A stretch of DNA of 64,000 nucleotides from NCBI GenBank assembly GCA_003278195.1, contig QCGE01000007.1, positions 21,350 through 85,349 of the forward strand, in the 5' to 3' direction. The stretch's first letter is position 1. Every line of letters starts with the position of its first letter. Made by a program: the position numbers and the translations under genes. This stretch comes from Prochlorococcus sp. AG-363-P08 (GTDB taxonomy: Bacteria > Cyanobacteriota > Cyanobacteriia > PCC-6307 > Cyanobiaceae). Below the pieces are notes generated by a model. The model was not told where the DNA came from. It ran no database searches and saw only the letters and a list, made by a program, of their open reading frames with translations. Positions 1 to 8,574 of the stretch are shown piece after piece.

Positions 1-218
1 CCAAGATCTAAATCTGTTTCAGCACCATCTTCTGTTACAAACACTTCCCCATGTTGATATGGACTCATAGTTCCTGGATCAACGTTGAGATAAGGGTCAA
101 GTTTGAGTATTGAGACGCTGTACCCCCTTGATTTCAATAGGCGGCCAAGACTGGCTGCCACAATTCCTTTGCCAATGCTGGAGACGACCCCACCGGTAAC
201 AAATACGTATTTGGCCAT
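1..218 (-). CDS. pyrG: CTP synthase, N-terminal part (cut by window edge)
   Basis: CTP synthase makes CTP from UTP, ATP and glutamine in pyrimidine synthesis. Only the first 72 or so codons are present; the rest lies before position 1. Translating the minus strand from the ATG at 218 gives [18 protein letters not shown] followed by [16 protein letters not shown] and [14 protein letters not shown], the conserved start of the synthetase domain with its P-loop-like nucleotide-binding segment. It lies downstream of aspS on the same strand after about 127 bases, so co-transcription is possible. Identification is secure from the family-specific N-terminus. Confidence 0.95.
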   Translation of the reverse strand, partial: MAKYVFVTGGVVSSIGKGIVAASLGRLLKSRGYSVSILKLDPYLNVDPGTMSPYQHGEVFVTEDGAETDLDL

Positions 219-345
219 TTTTCCTTAGGTGACTCTTTAAGTTACTTGGACTCTTCTAATCTCTCCAGTCTCTTTTTCACCTTTTGGAATCTTTTAGGTT
301 TTCACACTGCCTTTATATTCTCTAAGGTTATCGAGGATGTCTTCC

Positions 346-2166
346 TTAGTCTGGTTCTACCCAGGTACTTTGGACGTGAAGCTCTTTTAATTGATTTTCT
401 AATGCTTCAGCAGGTGCTTGGGTCATTAGACAGCGGGCCTGTTGAGTTTTCGGGAAAGCAATGGACTCACGAATTGAATCTTCTTCGGTAAGAAGCATGA
501 GCATTCTGTCTAGACCAAATGCCAAGCCTCCATGGGGTGGTGCCCCCATGTCTAATGCTTCTAATAAAAAGCCAAATTGCTTCTTTGCTTCTTCAGCTTC
601 TAATCCGATTGCTTTTAGAACTTCTTTTTGCAGTTCAGCATGATGAATCCGCAGTGACCCACCTCCAAGTTCCAGGCCATTGAGGACTAGGTCATAAGCC
701 TGGGCTCGAGCCCTTGGCAGGGTCTTCGACCAAGCTTTTGGATTGTCACCAAGGTCTTTTTCGTTTGGAGCACAAAAAGGGTGATGTAAGGCTTCTAACC
801 GTTTTTCGTCTTGATTAACTTCAAACATTGGGAAGTCAACCACCCATACAAACTTCCAGTCATCTGTGTTGTTGTGTATGGGAATTAAGTTGAGCTCCTT
901 TGCAAGAAATTGTCTAACTCGATCAAGAGTTTTATTTACAATTTGAGTCGTTCCTGCTCCAAATAAGATCAAATCTCCGGCTTTAGCATCTGCAATCTTT
1001 AAAAGTTCTGCTTTTTGCTCGGGAGCCAGGTTGTCTTTGATAGCACCAATGCTATCAATTTCTAATGACTCTCTGACTCTGATAAAAGCCAACCCACCTG
1101 CACCAGCTTTTTGAGCTTCAGTGAAAATATCTCCGCCTGGTTTAATTCGTACATTACTTATTAAGTTGTTTCCATTTTTTACAGTTATACATTTAACTGA
1201 ACCACCCTTCTTAACGGCTCCTGAGAACACTTTGAAATTCATTTTCTCTGCAATAGCACTAATATCTTTAAGCTCCATTCCAAACCGTGTATCAGGCCTG
1301 TCTGTCCCGAAACGATTCATAGACTCTTCCCATGTGATTTTCGGGAATGGTCTTGGCAACTCAATATCTTTTATTTTTTTCCAGATAGTTCTAATTAGTC
1401 TTTCGTTCAAGTCAAGAATTTCTTCTTGCTTCATGAAGCTCATCTCAATATCAAGCTGAGTGAATTCTGGTTGTCGATCAGCACGTAAATCTTCATCACG
1501 AAAGCATCTAGCAACTTGATAATATTTTTCAAGTCCTCCAACCATTAGTAATTGTTTGAAAATCTGAGGAGATTGCGGTAATGCAAACCATTGACCTCCA
1601 CAGACTCTTGATGGGACTAGATAATCTCTTGCTCCTTCAGGTGTAGATTTTGTAAGAACAGGTGTTTCGATCTCTATAAAACCCTCATTTTCTAAAAAAT
1701 TTCTTGCTGCTTGAATCGTTGCATGACGGGTGCGAAGGTTTTTACTCATTCTTTCGCGTCGAAGATCTAAATACCGGTACTTCAATCGCAATTCCTCTTT
1801 GATAGGTTCCTCATCATGAATAGAGACAGTGAAGGGAAGGTTCCCTTGGACAGAATTCAAAAGATTGAGATCTTTTGCTATTACCTCAATTTCACCTGTA
1901 GCGAGCTTTGTGTTGATTGCTTCTTCGGGTCTCGCTCGAACTAGTCCCTTTATCTGCAGCACAGATTCATTTCGTAAGGTTTCAGCAATTTTGAAAATCT
2001 CCGGACCCTGGTCTGGATCAACGGTTATTTGAATAGTTCCAGTGCTGTCACGGAGATCAATAAAAATCACTCCACCATGATCCCTACAGCGATCTACCCA
2101 GCCGCACAAAGTAACTTCTGAACTGATGTGTTTTTTATTCAGTTGTCCGCAATTATTGCTGCGCAT
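346..2166 (-). CDS. aspS: Aspartyl-tRNA synthetase
   Basis: Class II aminoacyl-tRNA synthetase that charges tRNA-Asp (in cyanobacteria often also tRNA-Asn). The 606-residue protein has the bacterial layout: N-terminal OB-fold anticodon-binding domain with [19 protein letters not shown] near residue 22, class II core with motif 2 [14 protein letters not shown] near residue 222, the bacterial GAD insertion around residues 290-410, and motif 3 GLAFGLDRM near residue 550. Length and start fit the family; the ATG opens [13 protein letters not shown]. It follows gcvT on the same strand with a 56-base gap. Confidence 0.97.
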   Translation of the reverse strand: MRSNNCGQLNKKHISSEVTLCGWVDRCRDHGGVIFIDLRDSTGTIQITVDPDQGPEIFKIAETLRNESVLQIKGLVRARPEEAINTKLATGEIEVIAKDLNLLNSVQGNLPFTVSIHDEEPIKEELRLKYRYLDLRRERMSKNLRTRHATIQAARNFLENEGFIEIETPVLTKSTPEGARDYLVPSRVCGGQWFALPQSPQIFKQLLMVGGLEKYYQVARCFRDEDLRADRQPEFTQLDIEMSFMKQEEILDLNERLIRTIWKKIKDIELPRPFPKITWEESMNRFGTDRPDTRFGMELKDISAIAEKMNFKVFSGAVKKGGSVKCITVKNGNNLISNVRIKPGGDIFTEAQKAGAGGLAFIRVRESLEIDSIGAIKDNLAPEQKAELLKIADAKAGDLILFGAGTTQIVNKTLDRVRQFLAKELNLIPIHNNTDDWKFVWVVDFPMFEVNQDEKRLEALHHPFCAPNEKDLGDNPKAWSKTLPRARAQAYDLVLNGLELGGGSLRIHHAELQKEVLKAIGLEAEEAKKQFGFLLEALDMGAPPHGGLAFGLDRMLMLLTEEDSIRESIAFPKTQQARCLMTQAPAEALENQLKELHVQSTWVEPD

Positions 2167-2222
2167 AGTTGGATAAAGTTAAATACCAGAAAGAGTTTCC
2201 CATAAGGGCCTTCCAATTTTTT

Positions 2223-3359
2223 CTATGTGGTCGGCACAGGACTCTTTTTACGATGATAAAAGGGCAGCTTCACTACATTTGCCTTATGAGACTTTCCTCG
2301 GATCTCTACATCTAGTTGGGTGCCTGTTTTGGCAAATTGCTTCGATACGTAACCAAGGGCAATGCCTTTTTTTAGAGTTGGTGACCAGGTCCCACTTGTG
2401 ATTTGACCTATTTGTACATTTTCACAAAATATTTTGTAGCCACTACGTGCAATAGCCTTTTCAGGGAGTTCTATTCCAACAAGTCGTTTCTTGATTCCCT
2501 CTTCTGCCTGTTTTTCTAGCGATGACCTCCCAATGAAGTCATTGCACATTTCAAGGTGGACTAGCCAGCCGAGACCCGCTTCAAAAGGCGTTGTTTCGAT
2601 ATTCATATCGTTTCCATATAGATGCATTCCTGCTTCCAAACGGAGAGTGTCTCGTGCGCCTAGGCCGCATGGAGTTACACCTTGATTTTGCAGCTCTTTC
2701 CATAGGTTCTTCCCCAGATTTTCATGGATAAGTATTTCGAAGCCATCTTCACCTGTATAGCCAGTTCTTGATATAAATACTTTCTCTGAAAAATTCCGAT
2801 TTAGCTTATCTAGTTTAATCCAGCGATGACCAAATCTAGGGATATTAGTGATTGGTTGGCTGGTTAAACTTTGCAGATGTTTACTGGCAAAAGGACCTTG
2901 CAATGCTAATAAGAGTTGATTTTCTTTTTTATCAGTTATAGAAATATTTTTGGAAGCAAAGTGGCTAGCCAACCATTCTTGATCAGTATTTGTGGAGGCA
3001 GCATTAATTATGAGTATTAACTTCTCTATTCCTTCATCATTAACTCCAAGGTCGTAAATGATTAGATCATCAATAATGCCACCTGATTGATTTAGCAATA
3101 CCGTGTAGCAAGCTTCATCTGGTCCAATGCGGTATAGATCAGATGGAACTAGACCTTGCAAGATGTTTTTAGTATTCATTCCTGCAAGTTCCACTACGCC
3201 CATATGAGAAATGTCAAATACGCCTGCTTGATTTCTGACTGCATGATGCTCTTTTATTAGCCCCGAAAATTGGATTGGCATTTCCCAACCAGCAAAAGGA
3301 ACCAACCGAGCTTCGCTCTTAAGGAATTCTTCAAATAAAGGTGTTTTGCGTAGTTCCAT
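2223..3359 (-). CDS. gcvT: Glycine cleavage system T protein (aminomethyltransferase)
   Basis: The T protein moves the aminomethyl one-carbon unit from lipoylated H protein to tetrahydrofolate, releasing ammonia. The reading frame is open to 3494, but the ATG at 3359 (MELRKTPLFEEF) is the likely start because family homology begins there (TPLFEEF, PFAGWEMPIQFSG, HHAVRNQAGVFDISHMG). That gives 378 residues, normal for GcvT. The folate-binding core shows SRTGYTGEDGFE and CGLGARDTLRLEAGM. It sits between speB and aspS on the same strand. The upstream extension would overlap the small divergent gene at 3497, another reason for the shorter start. Confidence 0.95.
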   Translation of the reverse strand: MELRKTPLFEEFLKSEARLVPFAGWEMPIQFSGLIKEHHAVRNQAGVFDISHMGVVELAGMNTKNILQGLVPSDLYRIGPDEACYTVLLNQSGGIIDDLIIYDLGVNDEGIEKLILIINAASTNTDQEWLASHFASKNISITDKKENQLLLALQGPFASKHLQSLTSQPITNIPRFGHRWIKLDKLNRNFSEKVFISRTGYTGEDGFEILIHENLGKNLWKELQNQGVTPCGLGARDTLRLEAGMHLYGNDMNIETTPFEAGLGWLVHLEMCNDFIGRSSLEKQAEEGIKKRLVGIELPEKAIARSGYKIFCENVQIGQITSGTWSPTLKKGIALGYVSKQFAKTGTQLDVEIRGKSHKANVVKLPFYHRKKSPVPTT

Positions 3360-3496
3360 GGAGGAGTTGGTAGTGTGAGTCAGCCTTTTTGGTTTAAAGC
3401 TTGCCTTTATGAACTGGAAGGAAAGCCGCAGATTTTCTGTTTGATCAAGATAGATCCTTGAACTGTCTTTAACCTGTGGTCCTTGGAGGAACATCA

Positions 3497-3736
3497 GTGT
3501 TTACAAAAGACTGTTGCAGTACTTGCCAGCATTATGGATCTGGCCCGTTGCCTTCCCAGCAGTGGTGTCGGTTGAGGCAACTTACTGTTACCACTGAATT
3601 GGCCAAAGTTGCTTTTTGCCATCATTGGACGAAGAGATCTCCTGCTTTACCTTCGTTAGAAGAAACAATTAATTCTCCGATTGATCGCCAATTGGAGCTT
3701 GATCGTTCTTTGTCCACTGTGATACAAGGGGACTGA
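3497..3736 (+). CDS. Small cysteine-rich conserved-looking protein
   Basis: A 79-residue protein of unknown function, divergent from gcvT. Four cysteines near the N-terminus lie in CCSTCQHYG and then WCRLRQL and FCHHWTKR, a spacing that suggests metal or Fe-S binding, though no family is recognised. The GTG at 3497 is chosen because GGAGGA lies at 3485-3490, six bases upstream; the frame is also open from a GTG at 3476. The C-terminal part is acidic and low in cysteine. It stands alone on the plus strand between two minus-strand genes. Coding status is supported by the ribosome binding site and the regular Cys/His/Trp pattern, not by homology I can name. Confidence 0.6.
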   Translation: MFTKDCCSTCQHYGSGPLPSQQWCRLRQLTVTTELAKVAFCHHWTKRSPALPSLEETINSPIDRQLELDRSLSTVIQGD

Positions 3737-3788
3737 TTTATGATCAAATAATATTCAAGATACTTAATTGAGAATAGAGTTTTTAGAA

Positions 3789-4652
3789 CTATAGGCTTAA
3801 AAGCATTATTAAACTCCTCGCTACTTTTGCTGCAAAGATACTACTAATACCAGAAGGATCAAGTTGTGGCGATAGTTCAACTATGTCTGCGGAAATAAGA
3901 TTATGCTCTCGTAATACTTCTAGAATTGAAGCAAAATCTTTCCATGTATAGCCTCCAGGTTCTGGTGTTCCAGTTCCTGGCATTACAGATGGATCAAACC
4001 AATCGAGATCAACAGTTAAGTAAATAGGTTTTGCTTTGTGGACTTCTAAAGCTTTTGAGAGTCCAGAAGCTTTTTCTCCACTGGTGTATTTAATCAAACG
4101 GTGGCTTGTATGTAATTCATCGAATTCTGCACGTGTTCCACTTCGGATACCTACTTGTAAAAGTTGTTTGCTTGGCAATACTTCTAGACATCTGCGCATT
4201 GCACAAGCATGGCTATGAGGTGTCCCTTGCCATTCATGACGCAGGTCTGCATGCGCATCGAGTTGTATCATTATTAATTCAGGATAGGTTTTTGCTATTG
4301 CTGAAATAGCTCCAGAAGTAATGGAATGCTCTCCTCCTAGAAGAAGGGGCTTTAGACTCATATTTATTAATTTTTTTGTTGCCTGATTAGTTTTTTTAAT
4401 AACTTTTTCCGTTGATTCTATTGAAATATCTAAGTTACCAATATCTGCATAACAAAAGTCTTCAAGATCAAGATTTAATTCAGGGCAATAAGTTTCTAGG
4501 CCATTACTTACATCTCTTATGGCATTTGGACCAAACCGTGTTCCTGGTCTAAAAGAAGTAGTGCCATCGTATGGAACTCCAAAAATCCCTACCTTTGAGT
4601 TATTTGGGTTACGATTACTTCCCATAAATATGGGGCCTTCAGAGTTGAACAT
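3789..4652 (-). CDS. speB: Agmatinase / arginase-family ureohydrolase
   Basis: Manganese ureohydrolase, likely converting agmatine to putrescine and urea. The 287-residue protein has the metal-binding motifs GGEHSIT (near residue 105), QLDAHADLRHEW and TVDLDWFDPSVMPGTGTPEPGG, all with metal-ligand Asp/His residues present. The ATG at 4652 lies four bases after the stop codon of a speE (spermidine synthase) remnant, consistent with an ancestral speE-speB polyamine operon. Because the 5' part of speE is lost, the promoter that now drives speB is unclear. Substrate (agmatine, guanidinobutyrate or arginine) cannot be fixed by sequence alone; the polyamine context favours agmatine. Confidence 0.88.
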   Translation of the reverse strand: MFNSEGPIFMGSNRNPNNSKVGIFGVPYDGTTSFRPGTRFGPNAIRDVSNGLETYCPELNLDLEDFCYADIGNLDISIESTEKVIKKTNQATKKLINMSLKPLLLGGEHSITSGAISAIAKTYPELIMIQLDAHADLRHEWQGTPHSHACAMRRCLEVLPSKQLLQVGIRSGTRAEFDELHTSHRLIKYTSGEKASGLSKALEVHKAKPIYLTVDLDWFDPSVMPGTGTPEPGGYTWKDFASILEVLREHNLISADIVELSPQLDPSGISSIFAAKVARSLIMLLSL

Positions 4653-4656
4653 TGCC

Positions 4657-4839
4657 TTAATGGGTTGCGATAAATTTCTCTTGAGTCAGAGCTCTTTCTA
4701 CGAAAGCTGGCATAGCTTCAAAGGCGCCTTGTTGCCATCGTGTGCTCCAGATATGACAATCATATGAAATTTCTTCTGCTCTTTTTTGAATTGGTTTGAG
4801 GTAGTGAGGATTTTCAATTGAAGCAAATGTCCAACTCCA
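4657..4839 (-). pseudogene. speE: Spermidine synthase remnant (C-terminal 60 codons only)
   Basis: The minus strand from 4839 to the TAA at 4659-4657 reads [16 protein letters not shown], then [18 protein letters not shown] and [14 protein letters not shown], recognisable as the C-terminus of a picocyanobacterial-type spermidine synthase. The catalytic putrescine aminopropyltransferase core, normally about 220 residues upstream, is absent: homology stops near 4839-4842, exactly where the plus-strand DUF1517 coding sequence begins. The remnant has no internal stops, so the loss looks recent or is an assembly join. The remaining piece cannot encode an active enzyme. Confidence 0.85.
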
Positions 4840-4873
4840 CCGCGGATATGGCAGAGGCTACAGAGGCGGCGGA

Positions 4874-5602
4874 ATGGGCTTCCCATTCATATTCCCATTT
4901 TTCTTTGGCGGTGGAGGGCTCTTTGGATTTTTTATTCTTATGGCAATTGTTGGGGTATTGGTTAACTCAATCAAAGGCATTGGTGGCGGCGGAGGGCAAA
5001 CAATGGAAAGAAATAATCAATTAGCTACAAGCCCCTCAAGTCCTATAACAATGGTTCAAGTTCAAGTTGGACTCTTGGCAAGTGCAAAATCCTTACAAGA
5101 AGACCTTCGTGATTTGGCCAAATCTGCTGACACAAATACAACAAAAGGATTGCAAAGGGTTCTTCAAGACACAACTTTGGCACTTCTGCGCCAACCAGAT
5201 CTATGGGTTTATTCAAATACAGAAACAGGTCAAGTGCCTTTTAATTCCGCGGAGGCCACATTCAACCAGCTATCAATAACTGAAAGAAGCAAGCTAAGTG
5301 CTGAGGTGACCTCAAACTATTCCGGAGAGCTAATAAAAGATGATTCCATAAAGGCAATTGCTGGAGAAGCCGCTAAGACTAGTGAATTCATAGTTGTAAC
5401 TTTATTAATTGCTTCCAAGAAGCATCTAAAGGTCAATCAAACAGCAACAAGCGAACAACTCCGAGAAAATCTTCGGATAATTGGTTCCCTATCCTCGGAA
5501 GAATTAATTGCACTTGAAGTGATTTGGCAACCTGATGGCCTTGGAGACAACCTCAGCACAGAGGAACTAATTACTTCCTACCCAAATCTTCTCCATCTTT
5601 AA
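4874..5602 (+). CDS. DUF1517 family protein, 5' end apparently lost
   Basis: Cyanobacterial DUF1517 protein of unknown function. Visible part: Gly-rich segment, one hydrophobic membrane segment (LFGFFILMAIVGVLVNSI, about residues 16-33), then a soluble domain with QVGLLASAKSLQEDL and conserved helical segments to the C-terminus. Family members normally carry an upstream signal or membrane segment and a long Gly/Arg/Tyr-rich stretch. Here the frame upstream of the first ATG still codes [11 protein letters not shown] back to about 4841, then runs into speE remnant sequence. The ATG at 4874 is thus probably not the ancestral start, and the gene is likely 5' truncated; the shortened protein could still be made if a promoter is available. 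Confidence 0.8.
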   Translation: MGFPFIFPFFFGGGGLFGFFILMAIVGVLVNSIKGIGGGGGQTMERNNQLATSPSSPITMVQVQVGLLASAKSLQEDLRDLAKSADTNTTKGLQRVLQDTTLALLRQPDLWVYSNTETGQVPFNSAEATFNQLSITERSKLSAEVTSNYSGELIKDDSIKAIAGEAAKTSEFIVVTLLIASKKHLKVNQTATSEQLRENLRIIGSLSSEELIALEVIWQPDGLGDNLSTEELITSYPNLLHL

Positions 5603-5724
5603 ACCAGAGCCTAAAAATCCTGCTCTTTTTCGATTTCTTAATAAAATCTTTCGCTAATATTGTGCAACACGAACGAAATCAGGGCTTCAACACAGATATC
5701 TTGACATGAAATATTTTTAATCCC

Positions 5725-5892
5725 TTGCCAGCCCCCTCACCTACAGACCCAAGAGCAATGAAATGGGAGACCAATGGTGAGCTGGCTCACCGTGATTTAT
5801 CTGAACTAGTAAGTCGCTTACTAGACGTCGAATCTCAGAGCAATGGGAATGAGCTCTCAAGACTTGGCAACAAATACAACGATTCAGAGTAA
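5725..5892 (+). CDS. Possible small protein (55 aa)
   Basis: Open frame from a TTG at 5725 (MPAPSPTDPRAMKWET) with an in-frame ATG at 5758, ending at TAA 5890-5892. The product is acidic and hydrophilic with an amphipathic helix-like stretch LAHRDLSELVSRLLDVES. No ribosome binding site is obvious, as is common in these genomes. It falls in the gap between the DUF1517 gene and the convergent larB. No family is recognised; coding status rests on composition and the otherwise empty gap. Confidence 0.45.
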   Translation: MPAPSPTDPRAMKWETNGELAHRDLSELVSRLLDVESQSNGNELSRLGNKYNDSE

Positions 5893-5959
5893 AGAAACAA
5901 TCAAAGGCTTGCTTTTATCAAAAAAGTGCTCCACATTTTGCTGAATAGAGAAAAGCTAC

Positions 5960-6112
5960 ATGAGACAAAGAATGCTTCATTGGGTAAACACACCTGTATT
6001 GATGGAAGCAATAAATAGGTATCAGCAGAATCGATTGCCAAGGTCGATGCGCCTTTGGGTCGAACAATTGCTTGAATTGAACTCAAAAGAAGATTCTCTT
6101 ATCTCAAAATAA
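5960..6112 (+). CDS. Possible small basic protein (50 aa)
   Basis: ATG at 5960 to TAA at 6110-6112 encodes MRQRMLHWVNTPVLMEAINR and then LPRSMRLWVEQLLELN, a basic helix-rich peptide. The frame is closed upstream at 5942, so the start is well constrained. It follows the previous small frame by 67 bases and ends ten bases before the convergent larB. The opposite strand also has an open frame here (5901-6086) with poorer, Ser/Phe-rich composition, which I consider a shadow. Function unknown. Confidence 0.42.
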   Translation: MRQRMLHWVNTPVLMEAINRYQQNRLPRSMRLWVEQLLELNSKEDSLISK

Positions 6113-6121
6113 AAAATCCAT

Positions 6122-6784
6122 TTAAAGCTCTAATTGCATTATTCGTAATGCTGCCATAGCTGCTCCATATCCATTATCAATATTCACGACCACCAAGCCT
6201 GGCGCACAACTTGCGAGCATTCCATCAAGTGCTGCCCTACCCCCCAAACTAACTCCATAACCAACTGAGACAGGAACACCTATTACTGGTTGAGGGACTA
6301 ATCCACCTAGAACAGTAGGCAAGGCTCCTTCCATGCCAGCACAGGCAATGATCACTTTTGTGAGTTTTAATCTTTCCAGTTGACTCAAAATTCTTTCCAA
6401 GTAAGCGACTCCCACATCGAACAAAAGATGTGTCTTTACTCCATGCCAGCGCAAGCACAGCTCAGCTTCAGATGCGACAGGAACATCACTAGTTCCTCCA
6501 CTCAAAACAACTACTTCACCTTTGCTATATAGAGATTTTGTTGGCCTCCCAAGAGTCAGACACCTTGCTTTTGGATGAAATTCAACACTAGGACCAAAAA
6601 TCCCAAGGATTTGATCTGCTTTATTCTGATCAACCCTAGTAACAAGGGCCGTTTCACCAGCAGCTTCAAAAGCTCGCAATATCGAAGAAATTTGACCAGT
6701 AGTTTTATGTTCTCCCCAGACAGCCTCTACCATTCCAAGGCGTTTTCTACGATTAAAATCAAGTCTTGCCTCTGGGTCAGTCAC
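6122..6784 (-). CDS. larB: LarB-like pyridinium-3,5-biscarboxylate mononucleotide synthase
   Basis: LarB carboxylates and hydrolyses nicotinic acid adenine dinucleotide in making the nickel-pincer cofactor of lactate racemase; its fold resembles PurE. The 220-residue protein shows the family N-terminus LDFNRRKRLGMVEAVWGE and the PurE-like core SGGTSDVPVASEAE, ACAGMEGALPTVLGGLV and VNIDNGYGAAMAALR. Its start overlaps the stop of the upstream TIGR03792-type gene by four bases, giving a coupled unit trmD-ispF / orf / larB. No larC or larE is seen in this window, so whether it makes the nickel cofactor or something else here is not shown. Confidence 0.85.
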   Translation of the reverse strand: MTDPEARLDFNRRKRLGMVEAVWGEHKTTGQISSILRAFEAAGETALVTRVDQNKADQILGIFGPSVEFHPKARCLTLGRPTKSLYSKGEVVVLSGGTSDVPVASEAELCLRWHGVKTHLLFDVGVAYLERILSQLERLKLTKVIIACAGMEGALPTVLGGLVPQPVIGVPVSVGYGVSLGGRAALDGMLASCAPGLVVVNIDNGYGAAMAALRIMQLEL

Positions 6785-7221
6785 TGAGGTAACAACTCGC
6801 CTTCATATTTCAAAGGAAATGGGTTTGAAGTCTTTGAGCCAACTTGCTCTCTTGCAACTTCTTCAAAGTGCTTTTGGACCTGATCAATCTCTGATTTTAA
6901 AATGGACTTCCAATCTTTACGACTTGCCCAACTAATTAAAATAATTGCTTCCTGATTCTTTTCATCCCATAGCAATTGCCTACCTAAAAAACCTTTCTTA
7001 CTAAGTAGCCAAGGTTCCCAACTTTCTTTTTCTGCTTTTAACCAAGCCTCCCTAGATTCTGAAGGAACAGCGATTCGTAGATATTCGATAGAAGTTCCCT
7101 GAGTCATCTCAGCTTTTAGAGGGAAAGGGTTGGCAAGTGAAATCATCAAGGCTCCTATCATGAAAAAGATGACAAGATGAAAACATCTAAAAGCCTTTCT
7201 CAAGTAAACCACCAAACTCAT
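6781..7221 (-). CDS. TIGR03792-type cyanobacterial protein
   Basis: A 146-residue protein with an N-terminal membrane or signal segment ([20 protein letters not shown], residues 13-32) followed by a small ABM-like (antibiotic biosynthesis monooxygenase fold) domain: [38 protein letters not shown] and [15 protein letters not shown]. This matches the cyanobacterial family I know as TIGR03792, of unknown function. It overlaps its upstream neighbour (trmD-ispF) and downstream neighbour (larB) by four bases each, so the three genes are probably translationally coupled. Enzymatic activity is not established. Confidence 0.72.
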   Translation of the reverse strand: MSLVVYLRKAFRCFHLVIFFMIGALMISLANPFPLKAEMTQGTSIEYLRIAVPSESREAWLKAEKESWEPWLLSKKGFLGRQLLWDEKNQEAIILISWASRKDWKSILKSEIDQVQKHFEEVAREQVGSKTSNPFPLKYEGELLPQ

Positions 7222-8456
7222 TTCTTTTGAAGGAGAGCTACTGCCTGGCAGCTAATTCCCTTTTCTCGACCTTCTGGACCTAAGGATTCATTTGTAGTTG
7301 CCTTAACTCCTACAGAATCAACTGAAAGGTCCAATTTTGCCGCAAGATTTTTTCTCATTAAATCTATATGAGGTTTTAACTTGGGCCTTTCTGCAATAAC
7401 AACTGCATCAACGTTTACAACTTTCCAACCTTTGTTAATCACTAATTTGACTACCTCTTCAAGCAATTGCAAGCTATCAGATCCCTTCCAATTTGGATCT
7501 TCGGGAGGAAAATATTTTCCAATATCACCTAAAGCTAGAGCCCCTAAAAGAGCATCCATAACAGCATGCACCAGCACATCTGCGTCACTATGCCCTTGTA
7601 ATCCTTTCCCCTCAGGATGTTCAAGTAAGACTCCACCAATAATCAATGGCCTTCCAGATACCAGCCTATGAATGTCATATCCGTTGCCAATTCGTAAATC
7701 CACTAATTCAGAGAGAGATTCATCCATTTTTGTCAAAGTCGAAAGGTTTTGCTTTTTTAACCAACGAGCATAGAGATCAGGTCGACGAACTTTAGTCCTT
7801 CTCTCACGCTGGTTTTGTCTCCAATATGCAATAGCTGCATGATCTCCGCTTCTTAAAACTTCAGGAACAACCATTCCTCGAAAATCCGCAGGCCTTGTGT
7901 AATGAGGGTGCTCAAGAAGTCCTTCACTATGGCTCTCATCTAACAAAGACGCTTGAGATCCAACCGTACCTGGCAACAACCTCACTAAACCATTAATCAA
8001 TACCATCGCTGGGATTTCTCCACCAGTGAGGATGAAATCACCTAAAGAGATCTCCTCATCTACAAGAGTTCTAATCCTTTCATCAAAACCTTCATAATTA
8101 CCACAAAAGAAAATCAACTGATCATTTTCTTGCGCCCAGGTAAGCAGATCGCTCTGAATAAGTTGGCGCCCTTGCGGAGTCAACAAGAGTTTCTTTGAAC
8201 GTCTTCTTAAAGGAATCGATTCAAAGGCTTCAAAAAATGGCTCTGGTTTTAGAACCATACCAGCTCCTCCACCATAAGGAAGATCGTCGACTTTTCGATA
8301 GTGATCCTTTGCATAATCACGAGGATTATGTATATGCAATTCGGCAATGCCCGACTCAAAAGCGCGCCCAATAACTCCAAGCTCTTTCAATCGAGAAAAA
8401 GCTTCGGGGAAAAGACTAATTACATCAAGTCGATAAGGAGTCATAAGCATTTTCAA
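7218..8456 (-). CDS. trmD-ispF: TrmD-IspF fusion: tRNA m1G37 methyltransferase + MECDP synthase
   Basis: One uninterrupted frame carries two enzymes that are normally separate. Residues 1 to about 237 are TrmD, which methylates G37 of tRNA with [44 protein letters not shown] and the knot motif [15 protein letters not shown]. Residues about 255-412 are IspF, which forms methylerythritol cyclodiphosphate in the plastid-type isoprenoid pathway: [42 protein letters not shown] and [12 protein letters not shown], with metal-ligand Asp/His residues intact. The linker is [20 protein letters not shown], containing an ATG (MDESL) that could also start IspF alone. An A6 run lies in the linker, so a sequencing or slippage effect cannot be excluded. 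Confidence 0.9.
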   Translation of the reverse strand: MKMLMTPYRLDVISLFPEAFSRLKELGVIGRAFESGIAELHIHNPRDYAKDHYRKVDDLPYGGGAGMVLKPEPFFEAFESIPLRRRSKKLLLTPQGRQLIQSDLLTWAQENDQLIFFCGNYEGFDERIRTLVDEEISLGDFILTGGEIPAMVLINGLVRLLPGTVGSQASLLDESHSEGLLEHPHYTRPADFRGMVVPEVLRSGDHAAIAYWRQNQRERRTKVRRPDLYARWLKKQNLSTLTKMDESLSELVDLRIGNGYDIHRLVSGRPLIIGGVLLEHPEGKGLQGHSDADVLVHAVMDALLGALALGDIGKYFPPEDPNWKGSDSLQLLEEVVKLVINKGWKVVNVDAVVIAERPKLKPHIDLMRKNLAAKLDLSVDSVGVKATTNESLGPEGREKGISCQAVALLQKK

Positions 8457-8574
8457 TTAAAAGCATAAAAAATGAAGTCAAGGCAATTCCATAAGTAGAA
8501 AATTTTTTTCCAGATAATCATTAATTAAATATGCATCAATTAAAGTCCTGAACACATTTCCAAATAAAACCACG

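Noticed and set aside
4698..4886. 62-codon minus-strand frame across the speE remnant
   Set aside because: It is in a different frame from the recognisable SpeE C-terminus and has no protein-like pattern.
5901..6086. 61-codon minus-strand frame opposite the 5960 small gene
   Set aside because: Less protein-like composition than the plus-strand frame, and directly downstream of nothing on that strand.
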